In this document: positions 1 to 12,177 of the stretch, piece after piece | Numbering within the stretch: the first letter of the stretch is position 1 | Layout of the letters: every line of letters begins with the position of its first letter | Translations under genes and position numbers: made by a program | From: Piscicola geometra | Taxonomy: Eukaryota > Annelida > Clitellata > Hirudinida > Piscicolidae | Direction: 5' to 3' | DNA: 64,000 bases | NCBI GenBank assembly: GCA_943735955.1 | Contig: OX030958.1 | Span: forward strand, 1,510,493 to 1,574,492 | The notes under the pieces: generated by a model | What the model was told of the DNA's origin: nothing | What the model saw: the letters and a program-made list of their open reading frames with translations, nothing else | The model's database searches: none

Positions 1-60
1 CTTGTAGTATTTTTTTTCAACCATTATCATTAGCATCAGTATCCTACTATTATCTAGTAT

Positions 61-125
61 CTTATGCAACATGTAACATGGCCTGCGTCTGTCAAACCGT
101 GATCAATAAAGACTATAAAAAAAAG
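61..125 (+). repeat. 3' tail of a tRNA-derived SINE (fragment)
   Basis: The stretch around ATGGCCTGCGTCTGTCAAAC followed by GTGATCAATAAAGACTATAAAA closely matches the 3' end of the SINE at 41.6-41.85 kb, and its reverse complement occurs near 57.79 kb. Only the tail is present, with no tRNA-like head, so this is a truncated copy. It lies downstream of the minus-strand TAF3 gene. Confidence 0.6.
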
Positions 126-536
126 ACTTACTTATTTTCAAAGAACCTATTTTACAAGCTCCATATATATTGAGCTCAATTCATTAGGCTTTCTTAAAAC
201 ACAAGCCAATTTTAAGATTTTAGACTTTGGCATTTTACTCCAAGCTCTCAGATTATTATAAAGAAGAGCATCAAACTCCAATTTGCCTTTTAAATCAATG
301 ATTTTTAAAGCAAATTTTATTTTAATTAATTAAATGTTTTATATTTAAATAAAAAGAAAATTTATAACATTTTAGCTACACTGTACATCAAACCCATCAT
401 TATATTAAGAATAAATTTACAAACATTCCCATAGAATAAAAAAGTTTTTTTTTTACAAATGAATTAATTTTCAACAGCTGAAATATTACTTACAGATAAT
501 ATTTTCACAATAATTAAACAAACTCAGAACATGATT
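126..536. other. Downstream flank / probable 3' UTR of TAF3
   Basis: AT-rich sequence without a credible coding frame, just beyond the TAF3 stop codon on the minus strand. It probably includes the 3' UTR, but no polyadenylation site can be assigned with confidence. Confidence 0.4.
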
Positions 537-3500
537 TCATTTCTTCGCCGGCGGCCTGCCCCTCTTGTTGCTGGCCTTGATGGCAGAGGCCTGACTGATG
601 CAGAAGGTGCAGAACCAACTCACCTCCTCCGGCGGCTCTTCCGTGATGTTGACGCACACCCTGGCGATGTTTTTAAAGCTGAAACACCAGTCTGAAATGC
701 TGATTAAAAACTTTTTTACTGATAAATAGGTAGATTTGAAAGAACACAGCGCAGACTGACCAATGGTACCAGTCGTCACACTTGTCACAGCCTATCATGG
801 GCGAGCCATTGTCAGGAAAGCCGCAAGTGGGACAGATCCAGATGACGTCCCCGTTGGGCTGCGTGATCTTGCCCGCCTTGCCTGCCCTCCTCACCTTGCC
901 TGTGTTGGTCTTTAGCGACCTGGGCGCCTTGCTGGAAGATGCAGTCAAAACTGGTGGCTTGTATGATTTGGATTTTTTCGAAGTGGATAGTGACTGGGTA
1001 TATGGAGGGTTGTGATGCGGTGTGGATTTGGAGAAGTTGTGTAGAGTGTGGTACTGCGGATTGAGGGGGGTACTGTACTGGGCCGCATGTGGTGGTGGTG
1101 AAGGTGATTCAGAGTAGATAGGTGATCTCTTGATGGCCGAATGGTCAGAGTCGTAGATGTCCTGCCGGGGCCTGCGTTGACCGACCGCCAGGCGAGCCAG
1201 ATCGTCTGGCGACTGACTGCGAGACGAGGCCAGCATGGAGGAGCCGGAGTGGTGGGAGGGGGAGGGCAGAGAGTGTCGCATGCCTGTGAAGGGCTTGATC
1301 ACTCTGTGACGAGGTTGTGGCGTGTTTGCAATGGTGGAGTGGAAGCACTCTAAAGAACTACCAAGCCAATGAAAGGAACACCAAGAACGACGCACAGTTT
1401 GATTGGTCCTTTGGGTCTGTTGGAGTGGTGCGCAGGTGGCGCCGCCATTGCAGACTTGCCTCCGCACACAGTGTTGCCTCCGAACTTGAGAGTCAGTTTC
1501 GGCAAGGAAGCTGTTTCGTCCTGGAGTGGTGACGATGGTAGTTGTGTAAATATAATTTAATATACAGTATTAATAATAAATACTTAAATAGAGTGAAGGC
1601 TGCAATGAAGGTTAATGCCTCAGAATATGATCAAATACAGATGCATGAACTGAATAAAAGTACCATTTTAGGTTTCTTGGAGAGTTCTTCCTCAGGAGCA
1701 TCATTATCATGCCGCCTCTTCTTGCTCTTCTTCTTCTTCTTCCTTTTCTCTACGAACGAATCGTCAATGGCAGCAGGCAAAGTGCGATTGAGGTTGTTGT
1801 TGTGGTCAGCGCAAGGAGTGTCGTAGGTGTTGTGAGGCATGGTGCTGTTGTGGAAGGATGGAGTGTGCGAAGGAAGGTGTGGTGGAGTAGAAGCTTGAGG
1901 ATGGGATTGAGGGTGGTGTGGAAGGTGGGATGGAGGGTGGTGTGGAAGGTGGGATAGAGGGTGGTGTGGAAGGTGGGATGGAGGGTGGGATGGAGGGTGG
2001 TGTGGAAGGTGGGATGAAGGGTGGGATGGAGGGTGGGATGGAGGGTGGTGTGGAGGGTGAAGGAGACTGAGGTCGTGAATCTTCTCCCTCTGATCGACAG
2101 CCACCAACACCAGTGTTGAGAGGTTGTCGTCCCTTGCGGCAGCCTCACTGGCGTATCCTTCATTCACAGCACCGCCCTCATGGCCTGTCGAGCCGGCTTG
2201 GAGGCTTACGTTGAGTGTGGAAGGGGCGTCGTCGTTGTTGTTGTTGTTGTAACCAGCAGGGTACTCATCGAAGTTGTTGTTGATGTTCTCGAACCTCCTT
2301 GCATCTCGGTCCTCTCTCTTCTGCTTCTTTGACTTCTTCTTTGTCTTTCTCTTCGCCACCCTACCTGGACTCAGCTATTGTTGGGCTTCCATTTAGTTTC
2401 ATGACATTATAAATATAAGAATAAATAATTAATTAAATAATTATAATAATAATAGAATGTTAAATATAATAATGAAAAGTTCGAGAGTACATTGCTGGCT
2501 TCGTCATAGCGGCTGTTGTTGGAGGGCTGCTTGCTGCCGAGGATGAGTTCGAGGCCTGTGACCTTGCTGACGTCTTCGATGCCTGACGTTGCCATGGAGA
2601 AGAGGGAGGCGGGGATGGGCGAGTTGGGTGTGTTGTCGTAGTGGTGGATCAGAGGAGTGTCACCCTTGTCGCACACGTTGATGAACGAGCCATCACTGTT
2701 GTTGTTGTTGATGTTGTTGTTGTGCGAGTTGTGTGTGTCGTCGTTGTTCTTGACCGGCGAGTTTTCAGCATCGGTCCATGGCAGGATCTCCTCACTTACC
2801 TCCTCCCTGCCCCCTATCGACAAACCACTGTTGTTGTTGTTGTTGTTGTTGATGTGTGGTTGTTGCTCGCAACTCGGCGACCACCCTTGAGTGTTGAGTG
2901 CATCTGACATGAGTGAGTGAGGCTTGTTGCAGTGGACTTGCTGATGATGATAATTATTGGAGATGATTAACACATAAAAGTAACAATGCATTCTTCATAG
3001 TCTTAGTTTATAATTTACTAACAAAAATTTTTCTCATCCATCCATCATCTACACATCCGTCCACCATCTACTCATCCATCCACCATCAATCCTCACCAGA
3101 AGTGTGTTGTAATGTTCTGTTGTTGTCTGGCTCAAAGGAAGTGTCGATCGTATTGTATGTGTTATTGTTGTTGTCATTATTGTATGTGTTGTTTTTGTTG
3201 TCATTGTTGTATGTGTTGTTGTCATTGTTGTATGTGTTGTTGTTGTCATTGTTGTATGTGTTGTTGTTGTCATTGTTGTATGTGTTGTTGTTGTCATTGT
3301 TGTATGTGTTGTTGTTGTCATTGTTGTATGTGTTGTTGCTGTTGATGTTGTGCATCTTGCCGACGTTCTTCTTCCTCGGCTTGCGACCTGGCTTCTTCTT
3401 GTTCGTGCCTTGTTGGCCGTGGTGTCTATCTGCATACTTGTCAGTGGGGGGCCCGGTTCTGCTGGAGAGACTGTCGCTGAAGCCTCGAGGGGGGCTTGCG

Positions 3501-4944
3501 AGGGGGGTGTGGTGCAGGCGTGGTGAGTGGTGGCGTTCGGTGCTGTGGTAGTGTCGCTTCTTGGAGAGAAAGGCCTCCTTGATGGTGGCTTTGCGGTTCT
3601 TTTTGAGGCTCGCGATGAGGGTTGCAGTGGGTGTGGAGTGGCTGAGTGGCAGTCTGTTGAGTTTGTCAGTGTGTTTGTTGCTGCTCCTGCCTGTCTCGGT
3701 GGCGCCTCGTCGTGCCTTCCTCTCCTCCTTGCGACGTGCCTCCTCCCAGCCGTTGTGTTTCTTGGTGGTGTGAGTTGCAGTGTTGTTGTAGTCACCGTCG
3801 CCATGGACCAGGTGCTCATCAGGGTACTTGTATTTGTTGAAGAGTGCATTGTTGCTGTTGTAAAGTAGGTTATTTTTGTTGTTGTTGTTGTTGAAGAGTG
3901 AATTGTTGTCTGGATGGTTGCTAGGCGTGAGGGGATGTCTGTGGTAGGGATCAGACGAGTGGATGGAAGGTGATGGCTGGATAGACGAGAGGTGCTGGGG
4001 TCTGCGGGATGCACTGGCGCCCGTGGAAGGCACACCCGCGTCCACCTGCCTGCTGTCCACACTCAAGATGCTCTGCATCTGGTAGCACGAGCACTTCGCC
4101 TTTGCTGGCCTCTCTCTGCGAAAAGTTGCATCAAAGTAACGAGTACAATGAAGTACATTACACTTGAAGCTCGCCCGGGCTTACGTCCGGTTAATATTAA
4201 TCGTCGGTGTGTTGTATGTGATTTTTAAATTCATGAAAACTAAACATTTTGAGCTTCAACACCCACTTTGGTACTGCAGCTTGCACATCGGTGGCAGACG
4301 CCTTGTGGTCGAGTGAGGTGACTAGGCTGCCTAGATTGGTGTTGAGAGAATTTAACAACTTGATCATATTACATTTGTTCTTCTAAAACATAAAAAATAT
4401 TATTAAATAACTTTTATTATTATTAAAAGACAAATACTTGAGCTGCTGGAAGCAATGGCGTCTGGCTTGTTTTGTTTATGCTTGTGTTTGAAGTTGTTGA
4501 TCTTTTCCTCCTTCCTTAGGCAACTCCTCGAAGCTGGAAACTCTGGCACCTCGAGGGTCAGTGGTTTTTCATCAAAGTTCTCCAGATACTCATGCAGTTC
4601 TGAAAGGTCTATTCCATTTTGCTTGTATGATAACCACATGTCAGTTAAGTTTGGATTTTGACGATTGTCTGCGAAATTTATTTATTTTATTTTTCATAAC
4701 GACATGTTAAACAATTAATTAATAAAAATTCAAAAATCATTTTTTTACAATTAAAAATAGTTATCTCACATAGTTCCGAATAGGCCTTTGCAGAGGTAGA
4801 CAACTTGGTAATATACCTCTCCATTAGGTCCACCAACACCTCCATCACCCTGCACGTCACACTTTCCCATCCCGCTCGTTGGCACAACTCTGCCACAGAA
4901 CTCCTCAACACTTCCCTCCGGAAATGTACAACAGATTCGTTCAT
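537..4944 (-). CDS. TAF3: Transcription initiation factor TFIID subunit 3 (TAF3), multi-exon
   Basis: TAF3 is a nuclear TFIID subunit: its histone fold pairs with TAF10 and its PHD finger binds trimethylated H3K4 (family knowledge). Inferred exons, 5' to 3' on the minus strand: 4944-4770, 4668-4438, 4382-4267, 4115-3097, 2936-2491, 2374-1664, 1520 to about 1350-1470, about 1350-761, and 660-537. The first two exons encode a histone fold matching animal TAF3 (SSVAELCQRAGWESV, then SELYNRQNP across the splice, then GIDLSELHEYL). The exon from 1520 has a PKLTLKFGG motif like the vertebrate LTLR motif. The PHD finger reads WICPTCG, GSPMIGCDKCDDWYHW, then WVCVNITEEPPEEVSWFC, split by an intron. 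A Lys/Arg tail (KRGRPPAKK) ends the protein. The middle is low complexity (Asn-, His-Pro- and Lys-rich). Two junctions are unresolved: exon 2 ends in phase 1 while exon 3 reads in phase 0, and the exon 7/8 boundary is unclear. Confidence 0.9.
1915..2060 (-). repeat. Coding minisatellite in TAF3 (His-Pro-Ser-rich)
   Basis: Twelve-base units based on GGGTGGGATGGA and GTGTGGAAGGTG lie inside the sixth TAF3 exon. On the minus strand they encode repeated HPPSHLPHHP-type peptide. Units are in multiples of three, so length changes keep the frame. Confidence 0.8.
3166..3345 (-). repeat. 24-bp coding minisatellite in TAF3 (Asn-rich)
   Basis: About seven units of 24 bp (TGTATGTGTTGTTGTTGTCA plus TTGT) near the end of the large fourth TAF3 exon. 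They encode the repeated peptide NNNTYNND on the minus strand. The unit is frame-neutral and sits after a KKKPGRKPRKK basic stretch. Confidence 0.85.
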
Positions 4945-5289
4945 TCTTTACTTTGGTGGCAACTTTTTCTGTGACAGAGCTAAAACCTTATATTTTATAT
5001 TTTCACAATTTATGGCACGATTTAAATATTTTAAAACAAATTTATCAAACTATTTATTGTGGTTTATAAGACATAGGTTGATAAAACAATGATTCGAAGC
5101 CATTTCGGTGTTTACGATTGAAAACAATTATAAATTGAAGTTTAAGAATCTAAAAAGAAAATCTTATTCATTTAATTAAGCTATGATTAATTTATAAATA
5201 AAAATTAAATTTTCGAAAATGCTTCATAATTTTTGTAAATACTCAAATTTTATTTTAAATATCGAACATAATGTTAAGCGCCGAACACA
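4945..5289. other. TAF3 upstream region
   Basis: AT-rich flank upstream of the TAF3 initiator codon on the minus strand. It should contain the promoter and 5' UTR, but no TATA box or other clear element was recognised. Confidence 0.35.
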
Positions 5290-5583
5290 TTGAAAATTTT
5301 CTTCATTATTAACTACATTATGGATATAAAAGAACTAAATCGAAACTCTTTAAAACAATATACTTTTAAAAATGCCACTATTTTCTTAAAATGCATATTC
5401 AGTTCTTATGCTATGATCGCATTTCATTTCTTCTTTTTCTTCTCCTTCATTTACAGCCCCATAGAAATCTTTGCTGGTTCATGGCAATTGTTTGTTGCCG
5501 ATGAAGGGTTCAACAAACTCTACTTTGGCTGCTTCCTGCATATAGATAATAGGAGAATCTTTTGGACGAGTGTTCGTGGGTAA
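5290..5583 (+). CDS. Possible coding exon or short ORF, unrecognised
   Basis: A 97-codon frame. Its second half follows a pyrimidine-rich tract ending in TTTACAG at about 5457, typical of a splice acceptor, and continues as PIEIFAGSWQLFVADEGFNK and FGCFLHIDNRRIFWTSVRG before TAA. That segment looks protein-like, whereas the first half is AT-rich and F/I-biased. It may be the last exon of an unseen gene or chance. No family recognised. Confidence 0.25.
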   Translation: MKIFFIINYIMDIKELNRNSLKQYTFKNATIFLKCIFSSYAMIAFHFFFFFSFIYSPIEIFAGSWQLFVADEGFNKLYFGCFLHIDNRRIFWTSVRG

Positions 5584-6520
5584 AATAAAAATGTGTATTC
5601 TACTAGAGGTCGGACCAGGTACCCTCGAGACACCCGCGGGAACGGGAATGCAAAGTAATTTCGGGATGGGAAAAGCCGAGAACCGAGAATACGTTTTCAG
5701 GATGGGAACAAGAACGGGAATCCACATTCAAATCGAGAACGGGAAAAAACGGAAATCAACTTTGAAATCGGGAACGGAAAAAATGGGAATAAAAGTTTTT
5801 GGGATTCGATTCTTTAACAATTATTTTTCAGCAAACTCCCAAGTATGGAAATCTCTATTTCAACAATACTCCAGACTTAAAATAAATATTAAATGCTATA
5901 AAGCAGGGGTGGCGATCTGCGGAAAATCTGGGGGGGGGGGGGGGTCCTCCCCAGGGTTGGAATCAAAGAACCGGTATCGACCAATACAGTAAAAGCGATA
6001 CTATTTAGTATTGTTTACTGTAATGCAAATTTTTTTATCAACTATTAATATTTGTATCACCAAACATTAAAAAAAAGTTTGATACCCAATAAAAATACTT
6101 TTCTATTGCCACTATGAACGATTTGAAGAAAAACAATAGCGATTTTAGTATCTTTTATTATTTGTCATCTATATAAATTCAATTAAAACTAGCCATCAAC
6201 CCATCAAATAAATTTTATAACATCTTGTTTTCCTGATCGTAGGCGACGCAGTTCTTGCACAACTGAATCAGTCGCAGAAGTAAAAACACCAAATCAACTT
6301 CTTGAGGGCCAGTGCAGTAGTGCCCTGTTGAAAAAAGGCTCAAGCCTTTCAGCTATTTCATCAGCAGTACCAATGAAAGCAAATGATTCCAACCTAACAA
6401 GTACCACTTCATAATATTCAAGCACAGAAGACACTGTAGATACTCTAGTCAGCCATCTTGTAGGACAAAGAAGTTTTATACTATACTTTCGAGATCATAT
6501 GCCAAAACCATACTGTTGAC

Positions 6521-7704
6521 CAGTGATTTTCCAGTTCGGATTTTTCAGTTCAAGTTCAAGTTACAGTTATGAAAAATTTGATTTTTCAGTTACTATTCAA
6601 GTAACAGTTATGCAAATTTTAATTTTTCAGTTACTATTCCAGTTTCAGTTATTTCAAGATGAAAAAAATGAATTTTAATTTTTAATACAGCCCAAATTAA
6701 TGTTTAAAAGTCAAATTATTTAAAAGATATATAAATATATTATTCATAATATACGCTGTTCATTTTCATAAATGTCTTCGATTCCAGATTTTTGCTGAAG
6801 CGATTTTTTCCCTGCAGTTAGGTCTCCATACACCGAAAACACCCTTTCCACATACGCTTGTGAAGCGGGGGCTGAAACAATGTCTTGCGCAAAAGATGCT
6901 AATAATCTAGGGTACTCAATAATCTAAGTGCTAACATTTCTCCTGTATGTGGGTGAGACACAGAATGAACATTTAGCAAGACCTGAGTTGCACGACGCAT
7001 TGATGGATTATAAAAGAATGCTGAGATCCCGAGACATGAAAGTGTAAGACCCTTCTTAGTCCAGCAATCCATGCTAATGACAACGCGACGTCCAGTTTGA
7101 AGATCTTTACGAATTCGATCTTCTACATTGTTCTTATATTCTTTTATCAAAGAAATCATTTTCTCTGAACCTAAACGATAGAAATTGCATATATTTACGA
7201 CTGTTTAATTGAAAGGATTTAAATGGATTATAAGTTATGCTCATCACTTGGTAAATAATATTTTAAAATGTAAATACGTAAATAATTATCAACTACGGTG
7301 TGTTAGCTGGTAACTTTCTCCTTATCATTATCATCCTCTTCTGAAACCTGACATTCGCTTTTGTCGCATGAAGCTTCGTAAATAAAATAGGTCCATACGT
7401 ATTTTCTTGTTTTCTGCTGCTATTAACCTTAAAAATTTCATAAAAATGTGTATAATCGGACTCGAAGAATAAAACAAATTAATCATATTATTGCTCAAAA
7501 ACGTGCATCCGCCAATGTTTTATCTTGCAGCGCTTCCCATTTTTTAAGTAGATATTTGTTAGTTACTATTCAGTTAGTATTCTTGTTTTTCAGTTTCTAT
7601 TTCAGTTACAGTTATGCATTGAATTACAGTTACAGTTAACTGAATCATATTTTTCAGTTAATTTACCATTTCAGTTTCAGTTACAGTTAACTGGAACAAC
7701 ACTG
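6521..7704 (-). mobile_element. Non-autonomous hAT element with CAGTG ends and 8-bp TSD
   Basis: The element runs from CAGTGATTTTCCAGTT to AACTGGAACAACACTG. CTGTTGAC lies directly outside both ends (6513-6520 and 7705-7712), the 8-bp duplication expected for hAT. Subterminal regions are repeats of the type TTTTTCAGTTACAGTTA. A minus-strand transposase scrap at 6899-7159 contains VVISMDCWTKKGLTLSCLGI, typical of the ZBED-like hAT catalytic region. The corresponding empty site is at about 10450-10500. Confidence 0.85.
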
Positions 7705-7785
7705 CTGTTGACCTCTCTGAAAATGGCGTTTAACTGTTCATCTGATCGTAGGCGACGCAGTTCTCGCACAACTGAATCAGTCGCT

Positions 7786-8075
7786 GCAATTAGTAAAAGA
7801 GTATGATCGACAGTATCAAAAGCAGATGAAAAGTCAAGGCATAAAAGAAAAGTTGATGTATTAGAAACAGAAGTTAAAATAAGATCATTATAAAGTTTAA
7901 GTAAAGCAGTTTCAGTGGCCAATTCTAAAACCAGATTGAAAGGAAGAAAGAAGTAAGTATTTTTCTAGATAAAAGATTAAGTTTTGAGAAGTAACTTTTC
8001 CGAGGACCTTAGAAAGAAAGGAAAGATTAGATACAGGTCTATAACTAGATAAGGATGCCGGATCAAGAGAAGGGC
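7786..8075 (-). mobile_element. LINE fragment (reverse transcriptase, CR1/L2-like), antisense
   Basis: The reverse complement closely matches the LINE at about 57.92-58.2 kb, including the frame encoding TALLKLYNDLILTS and LLCLDFSSAFDTVDHTLL. Both ends are abrupt and no tail is visible. It lies inside copy 1 of the duplicated hAT relic. Confidence 0.75.
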
Positions 8076-8103
8076 TCATCAGGCAAGTCAATTATAAGAG
8101 ACA

Positions 8104-8568
8104 CTAAAGCATCACTAAACTGCTTTTTGAATTTTCTTGAACGATTGGACAAACTGAAGTGAATTGCTCACAAAGAGATTTGAGGCAGCTGTGTGGTGGG
8201 CAACAACCGTTATTTCGGCCGTTCATGTTAGCAGTGCCGTCATAAGTCTGAGCTCTGAGGTTTTCTATGGGTAGCATAATTCTGATCAAAACACCTTTTG
8301 CTACAGCAGATGATGTTAGTCTGCTCTTGTCTGGTGGGCTGAATAAACCAATAAACTGTTCATTAACATTTAGAGCTTCATCAACAAAACGAATGCATAT
8401 CGATTCTTGCTCTAATCCATTGCTGTCTTGTGTGCCGTAAACCACAACACCACATGATTCGGCATTAACAGTGCACACTATGTTTCTAACGTTAGAATGA
8501 GCTAAAAGCATCAGCATTTCATTTTGGCAGTCATGTGAAATGAAACTTGTAGTTTGATTTAACCACAA
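8104..8568 (-). pseudogene. hAT transposase fragment (DUF4371 type), copy 1
   Basis: A 154-codon frame with ESICIRFVDEALNVNEQFIG and LRAQTYDGTANM. This follows the family pattern (CVRF-D--L-V-E-F-GL, then Q-YDGAANMSG) of the DUF4371 region in ZMYM/52-kDa-repressor-like hAT transposases. It lacks zinc finger and dimerisation domain and ends in unrelated sequence, so it is non-functional. Confidence 0.75.
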
Positions 8569-8573
8569 CTTTA

Positions 8574-9486
8574 GTTAATGTGTGAAGCCTTTTGAAATTC
8601 ATTAACTTTGGTTCATCTAAAAAATTGAAAGGGTCGATATTAAGGTGGACCTCAGAACCCCCCTAGAAACATCGCCCATGCAAAATATGAAGGATTTTTT
8701 AAATAAAAATGTTAGTCTGTCTGCTTGCAAAAAGTTAACCGATATTTTCTGAAAAGCATCCTGAATGTGTGCTTGCGAAATTTAAAAATCAGTAATTTCT
8801 TTTTTTATAAATATAATTTATTAATTTAAATCCATAAATATAAAAAGAAGAGTAGGTGGAGGAGTATTTGATTAAGCAAAGAATAGTTTTGCTTCAGGCA
8901 GCTATCATTATAACTACGCCTACCCAAAAACATTACTGAATACAAAATCTGTTTCATGCTATGGTTGACGATTATGCATGTGTTGAGAAATTATTGTATT
9001 TGAAAAAATAAGAAGGGTCCATGTTAAGATGGATCCCAAGACCCCCCTAGTAACTCTGCCCATACATACTCACAACGTGTTACTGTATTTGCATTTTCTT
9101 ATGGCATGGTTGACGATTAGACTCGTATCAAAATGTGAGTTAAGAAATGTGTATTTTGAAACGAGTGAGGGCGTCCTTATAAAGGTGGACCCCAGGACTC
9201 CCTCAGGATTCCCGTCTACGCCATATTGATAAAAAACTAGGTGAAAGAGTATTTAAGTAAGAATATTTTTGTTTTAGACAGCTATCACTATAACTACACA
9301 TACTCACAATGTATTACTGTATAAACATTTACTTTTATGCCATGGTTGACGATTATGCTCATATCCAAATAGAAACTTTTGAATACAAAAATGGAAAAAA
9401 GTGGGGGGGTCCCTATTAAGGTGGACCTCCCACTAAAAAAAGTGGGGGAGTCCTGACCCCAGGACCCCCCCAGGATCGCCGCCCAT
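8574..9486. repeat. Reiterated terminal motifs of the hAT relic, block 1
   Basis: Four degenerate repeats of a pattern: GGTTGACGATTATGC, then GGGTCC-TTAAG-TGGACC, then CCAGGACCCCCC followed by a GATCGCCGCCCAT-like end, then CATACTCACAATGTATTACT. The GGGTCC...GGACC part is itself palindromic. No coding capacity is supported. Confidence 0.6.
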
Positions 9487-10155
9487 GTCAACTACTAATA
9501 TTTGTATCACCAAACATTTAGAAAAAAAGTTTGATACTCAATAAAAATACTTTTCTATTGCCATTTTGAGCGATTTGAAGAAAAACAATAGCGATTTCAG
9601 TACCATCTATTATTTGTCATCTATATAAATTCAATTACAACTATCCATCAACCCATCAAATAAATGTTATAACATCTTGTTTTCCATTCGTTTCTGAGTC
9701 AAATAGTTTTAAAAATTACAAATAGATTTGAATTTGCCAAAGTTATAAACAAATATACATTGGGAAATTTTCTTGGCCCACAGTGTTTATTTAGATAACA
9801 TAAAATACCCTCTCTGCCTGTCCTCCTGCCCTATCTTCACAGCTCGTTTACTCAAATTTCCAAAAAGACTTCTTCGTATGTCTGACTGACTAGCAAATTC
9901 TTCTGCTAGCCTTTTTAATCCAGACTGTCAAGTATATCCTGATGTGCATGACAAACGGCCAGTTAATTCAAGCGAGGCTGAATCATAGGTGCACGCAACC
10001 AAGTCTTAAGATGCCGCAAAGCAATAAAAGATTTTTCTGCAGTACATGACGGTATTGGACACACAAGCATCAACCTGATCAATCTTTCAACCTAAGATAA
10101 CAGATTTCTGACTTCCGTGATCATAGCTTGCATTACTTTGGCGTTTGTGCTAAAA

Positions 10156-11419
10156 TTACTTCTGGTCTTTAAACATAGTTAACTGTGAACAAAGACCAGT
10201 TTCATTTAACTTACGATACTGCTTGCAAATATCATGGTTCACTTCACCAGTTAGCAACATTGTCTCCAGCTGCAAGTATGAACGCAAACCTGGAGAATCT
10301 CGATTAAACCTTTCTGTGATTTGCATTATTGCAATGTCTATGGCAGCGTTATATGCTGCTCGATAATGTTCCTCTGGTGTTGTTGCTACATAAGCTGAGC
10401 AATGCTTTTGTGGCGGCTTTTGCACCCGAGGTACAGCAATCGGCTCGAGATCATATGCCAAAACCATCCTGTTGACATCTCTAGAAATGGCCTTAAACTG
10501 TTCACCTGATCGTAGGTGACGCAGTTCTTGCACAACTGAATCAGTCGCTGCAATCATTCCACTGACCTAGGCACTTGCTGATTGCAACGACTTGTTTAAC
10601 TGTTCCAGAAGTGGAAACACCAAAACAACTACCTTGAATGCCAGTGCAGTAGTGCCCTGTTGAAAAAAGGCCTCAAGCCTTTACAGCTGTTTCATCAGCA
10701 GTACCAATGGAAGCAAATGAGTCCAAGCTAACAAGTACCACTTGATAATGTTCAAGCACAGAAAACACTGTAGATACTCTGGTCAGCCATCTTGTAGGAC
10801 AAAGAAGTTTTATACTATACTTTTTATTCAGGAAAGGCAATTATAATTATAATTATAATTATAATTTATAAGAGACACTAAAGCAACACTAAACTGCTTC
10901 TTGACCTTTCCTGAACGATTGTAAAAAAACACCTAACTTCTGGACAAACTGAAGTGAATTGCTTACAAAGGGATTAGCGGCAACAAAATTTGCACAGTGT
11001 GCAGAACAGTGGAAAAACAATGCAAGCGGATGCTCACTGCTGATAATAGCCTGACAACCATCATATCGACGGTTCATTATAGCAGCGCCGTCATAAGTCT
11101 GAGCTCTTAGTTTTTCTATAGGTAGCATAATTCTGATCAGAAAATCTTTTACTACAGCAGATAATGTTTTTCCGATCGTATCTGGTGGGCTGAATAAACC
11201 AATAAACTGTTCATTTACATTCAGAGCTTCATCAAAAAAACGAATGCATATCGATTCTTGCTCTAACCCATTGCAGTCTTGTGTGCCGTAAACCACAACA
11301 CCACATGATTCGGCATTAACAGTGCACACTATGTTTCTAACGTTAGAATGAGCTGAAGGCCTCAGCATTTCTTTTTGGCAGTTATGTGATATGAAACTTG
11401 TGGTTTGATTTAACCACAA
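10156..11419 (-). pseudogene. hAT transposase fragments (DUF4371 type), copy 2
   Basis: Two minus-strand frames. 11419-10889 encodes VVYGTQDCNGLEQESICIRF, PPDTIGKTLSAVVKDFLIRI, AQTYDGAAIMNRR, and LALFFHCSAHCANFVAANPF, the catalytic-region pattern. 10557-10156 encodes a downstream region with PGLRSYLQLETMLLTGE. Frame breaks separate them, and 10560-10870 aligns only in pieces. This copy is longer than copy 1, and its 10450-10500 region is the empty site for the CAGTG element. Confidence 0.75.
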
Positions 11420-11422
11420 CTT

Positions 11423-12080
11423 TAGTTAATGTTCGAAGCCTTTCGAAATTCATTAACTTTGGTTCATCTAAAAAATTGAAAGGGTCGATATTAAGGTGGA
11501 CCTCAGAACCCCCCTAGAAACATCGCCCATGCAAAATATGAAGGATTTTTTAAATAAAAATGTTAGTCTGTCTGCTTGCAAAAAGTTAACCGATATTTTC
11601 TGAAAAGCATCCTGAATGTGTGCTTGCGAAATTTAAAAATCAGTAATTTCTTTTTTTATAAATATAATTTATTAATTTAAATCCATAAATATAAAAAGAA
11701 GAGTAGGTGGAGGAGTATTTGATTAAGCAAAGAATAGTTTTGCTTCAGGCAGCTATCATTATAACTACGCCTACCCAAAAACATTACTGAATACAAAATC
11801 TGTTTCATGCTATGGTTGACGATTATGCATGTGTTGAGAAATTATTGTATTTGAAAAAATAAGAAGGGTCCATGTTAAGATGGATCCCAAGACCCCCCTA
11901 GTAACTCTGCCCATACATACTCACAACGTGTTACTGTATTTGCATTTTCTTATGGCATGGTTGACGATTAGACTCGTATCAAAATGTGAGTTAAGAAATG
12001 TGTATTTTGAAACGAGTGAGGGCGTCCTTATAAAGGTGGACCCCAGGACTCCCTCAGGATTCCTGCCTACGCCATAGAAA
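11423..12080. repeat. Reiterated terminal motifs of the hAT relic, block 2
   Basis: Nearly identical to 8574-9230, so it is part of the same tandem duplication rather than an independent array. Contains the same GGGTCC/GGACCC and CGCCCATGC-like motifs. Confidence 0.75.
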
Positions 12081-12177
12081 TAAAAAAAAGTAGATGAAGG
12101 AGTATTTAAGTAAGCAAAGAATATTTTTGTTTTAGACAGCGATCACTATACTACACATACTCACCATGTATTACTGT

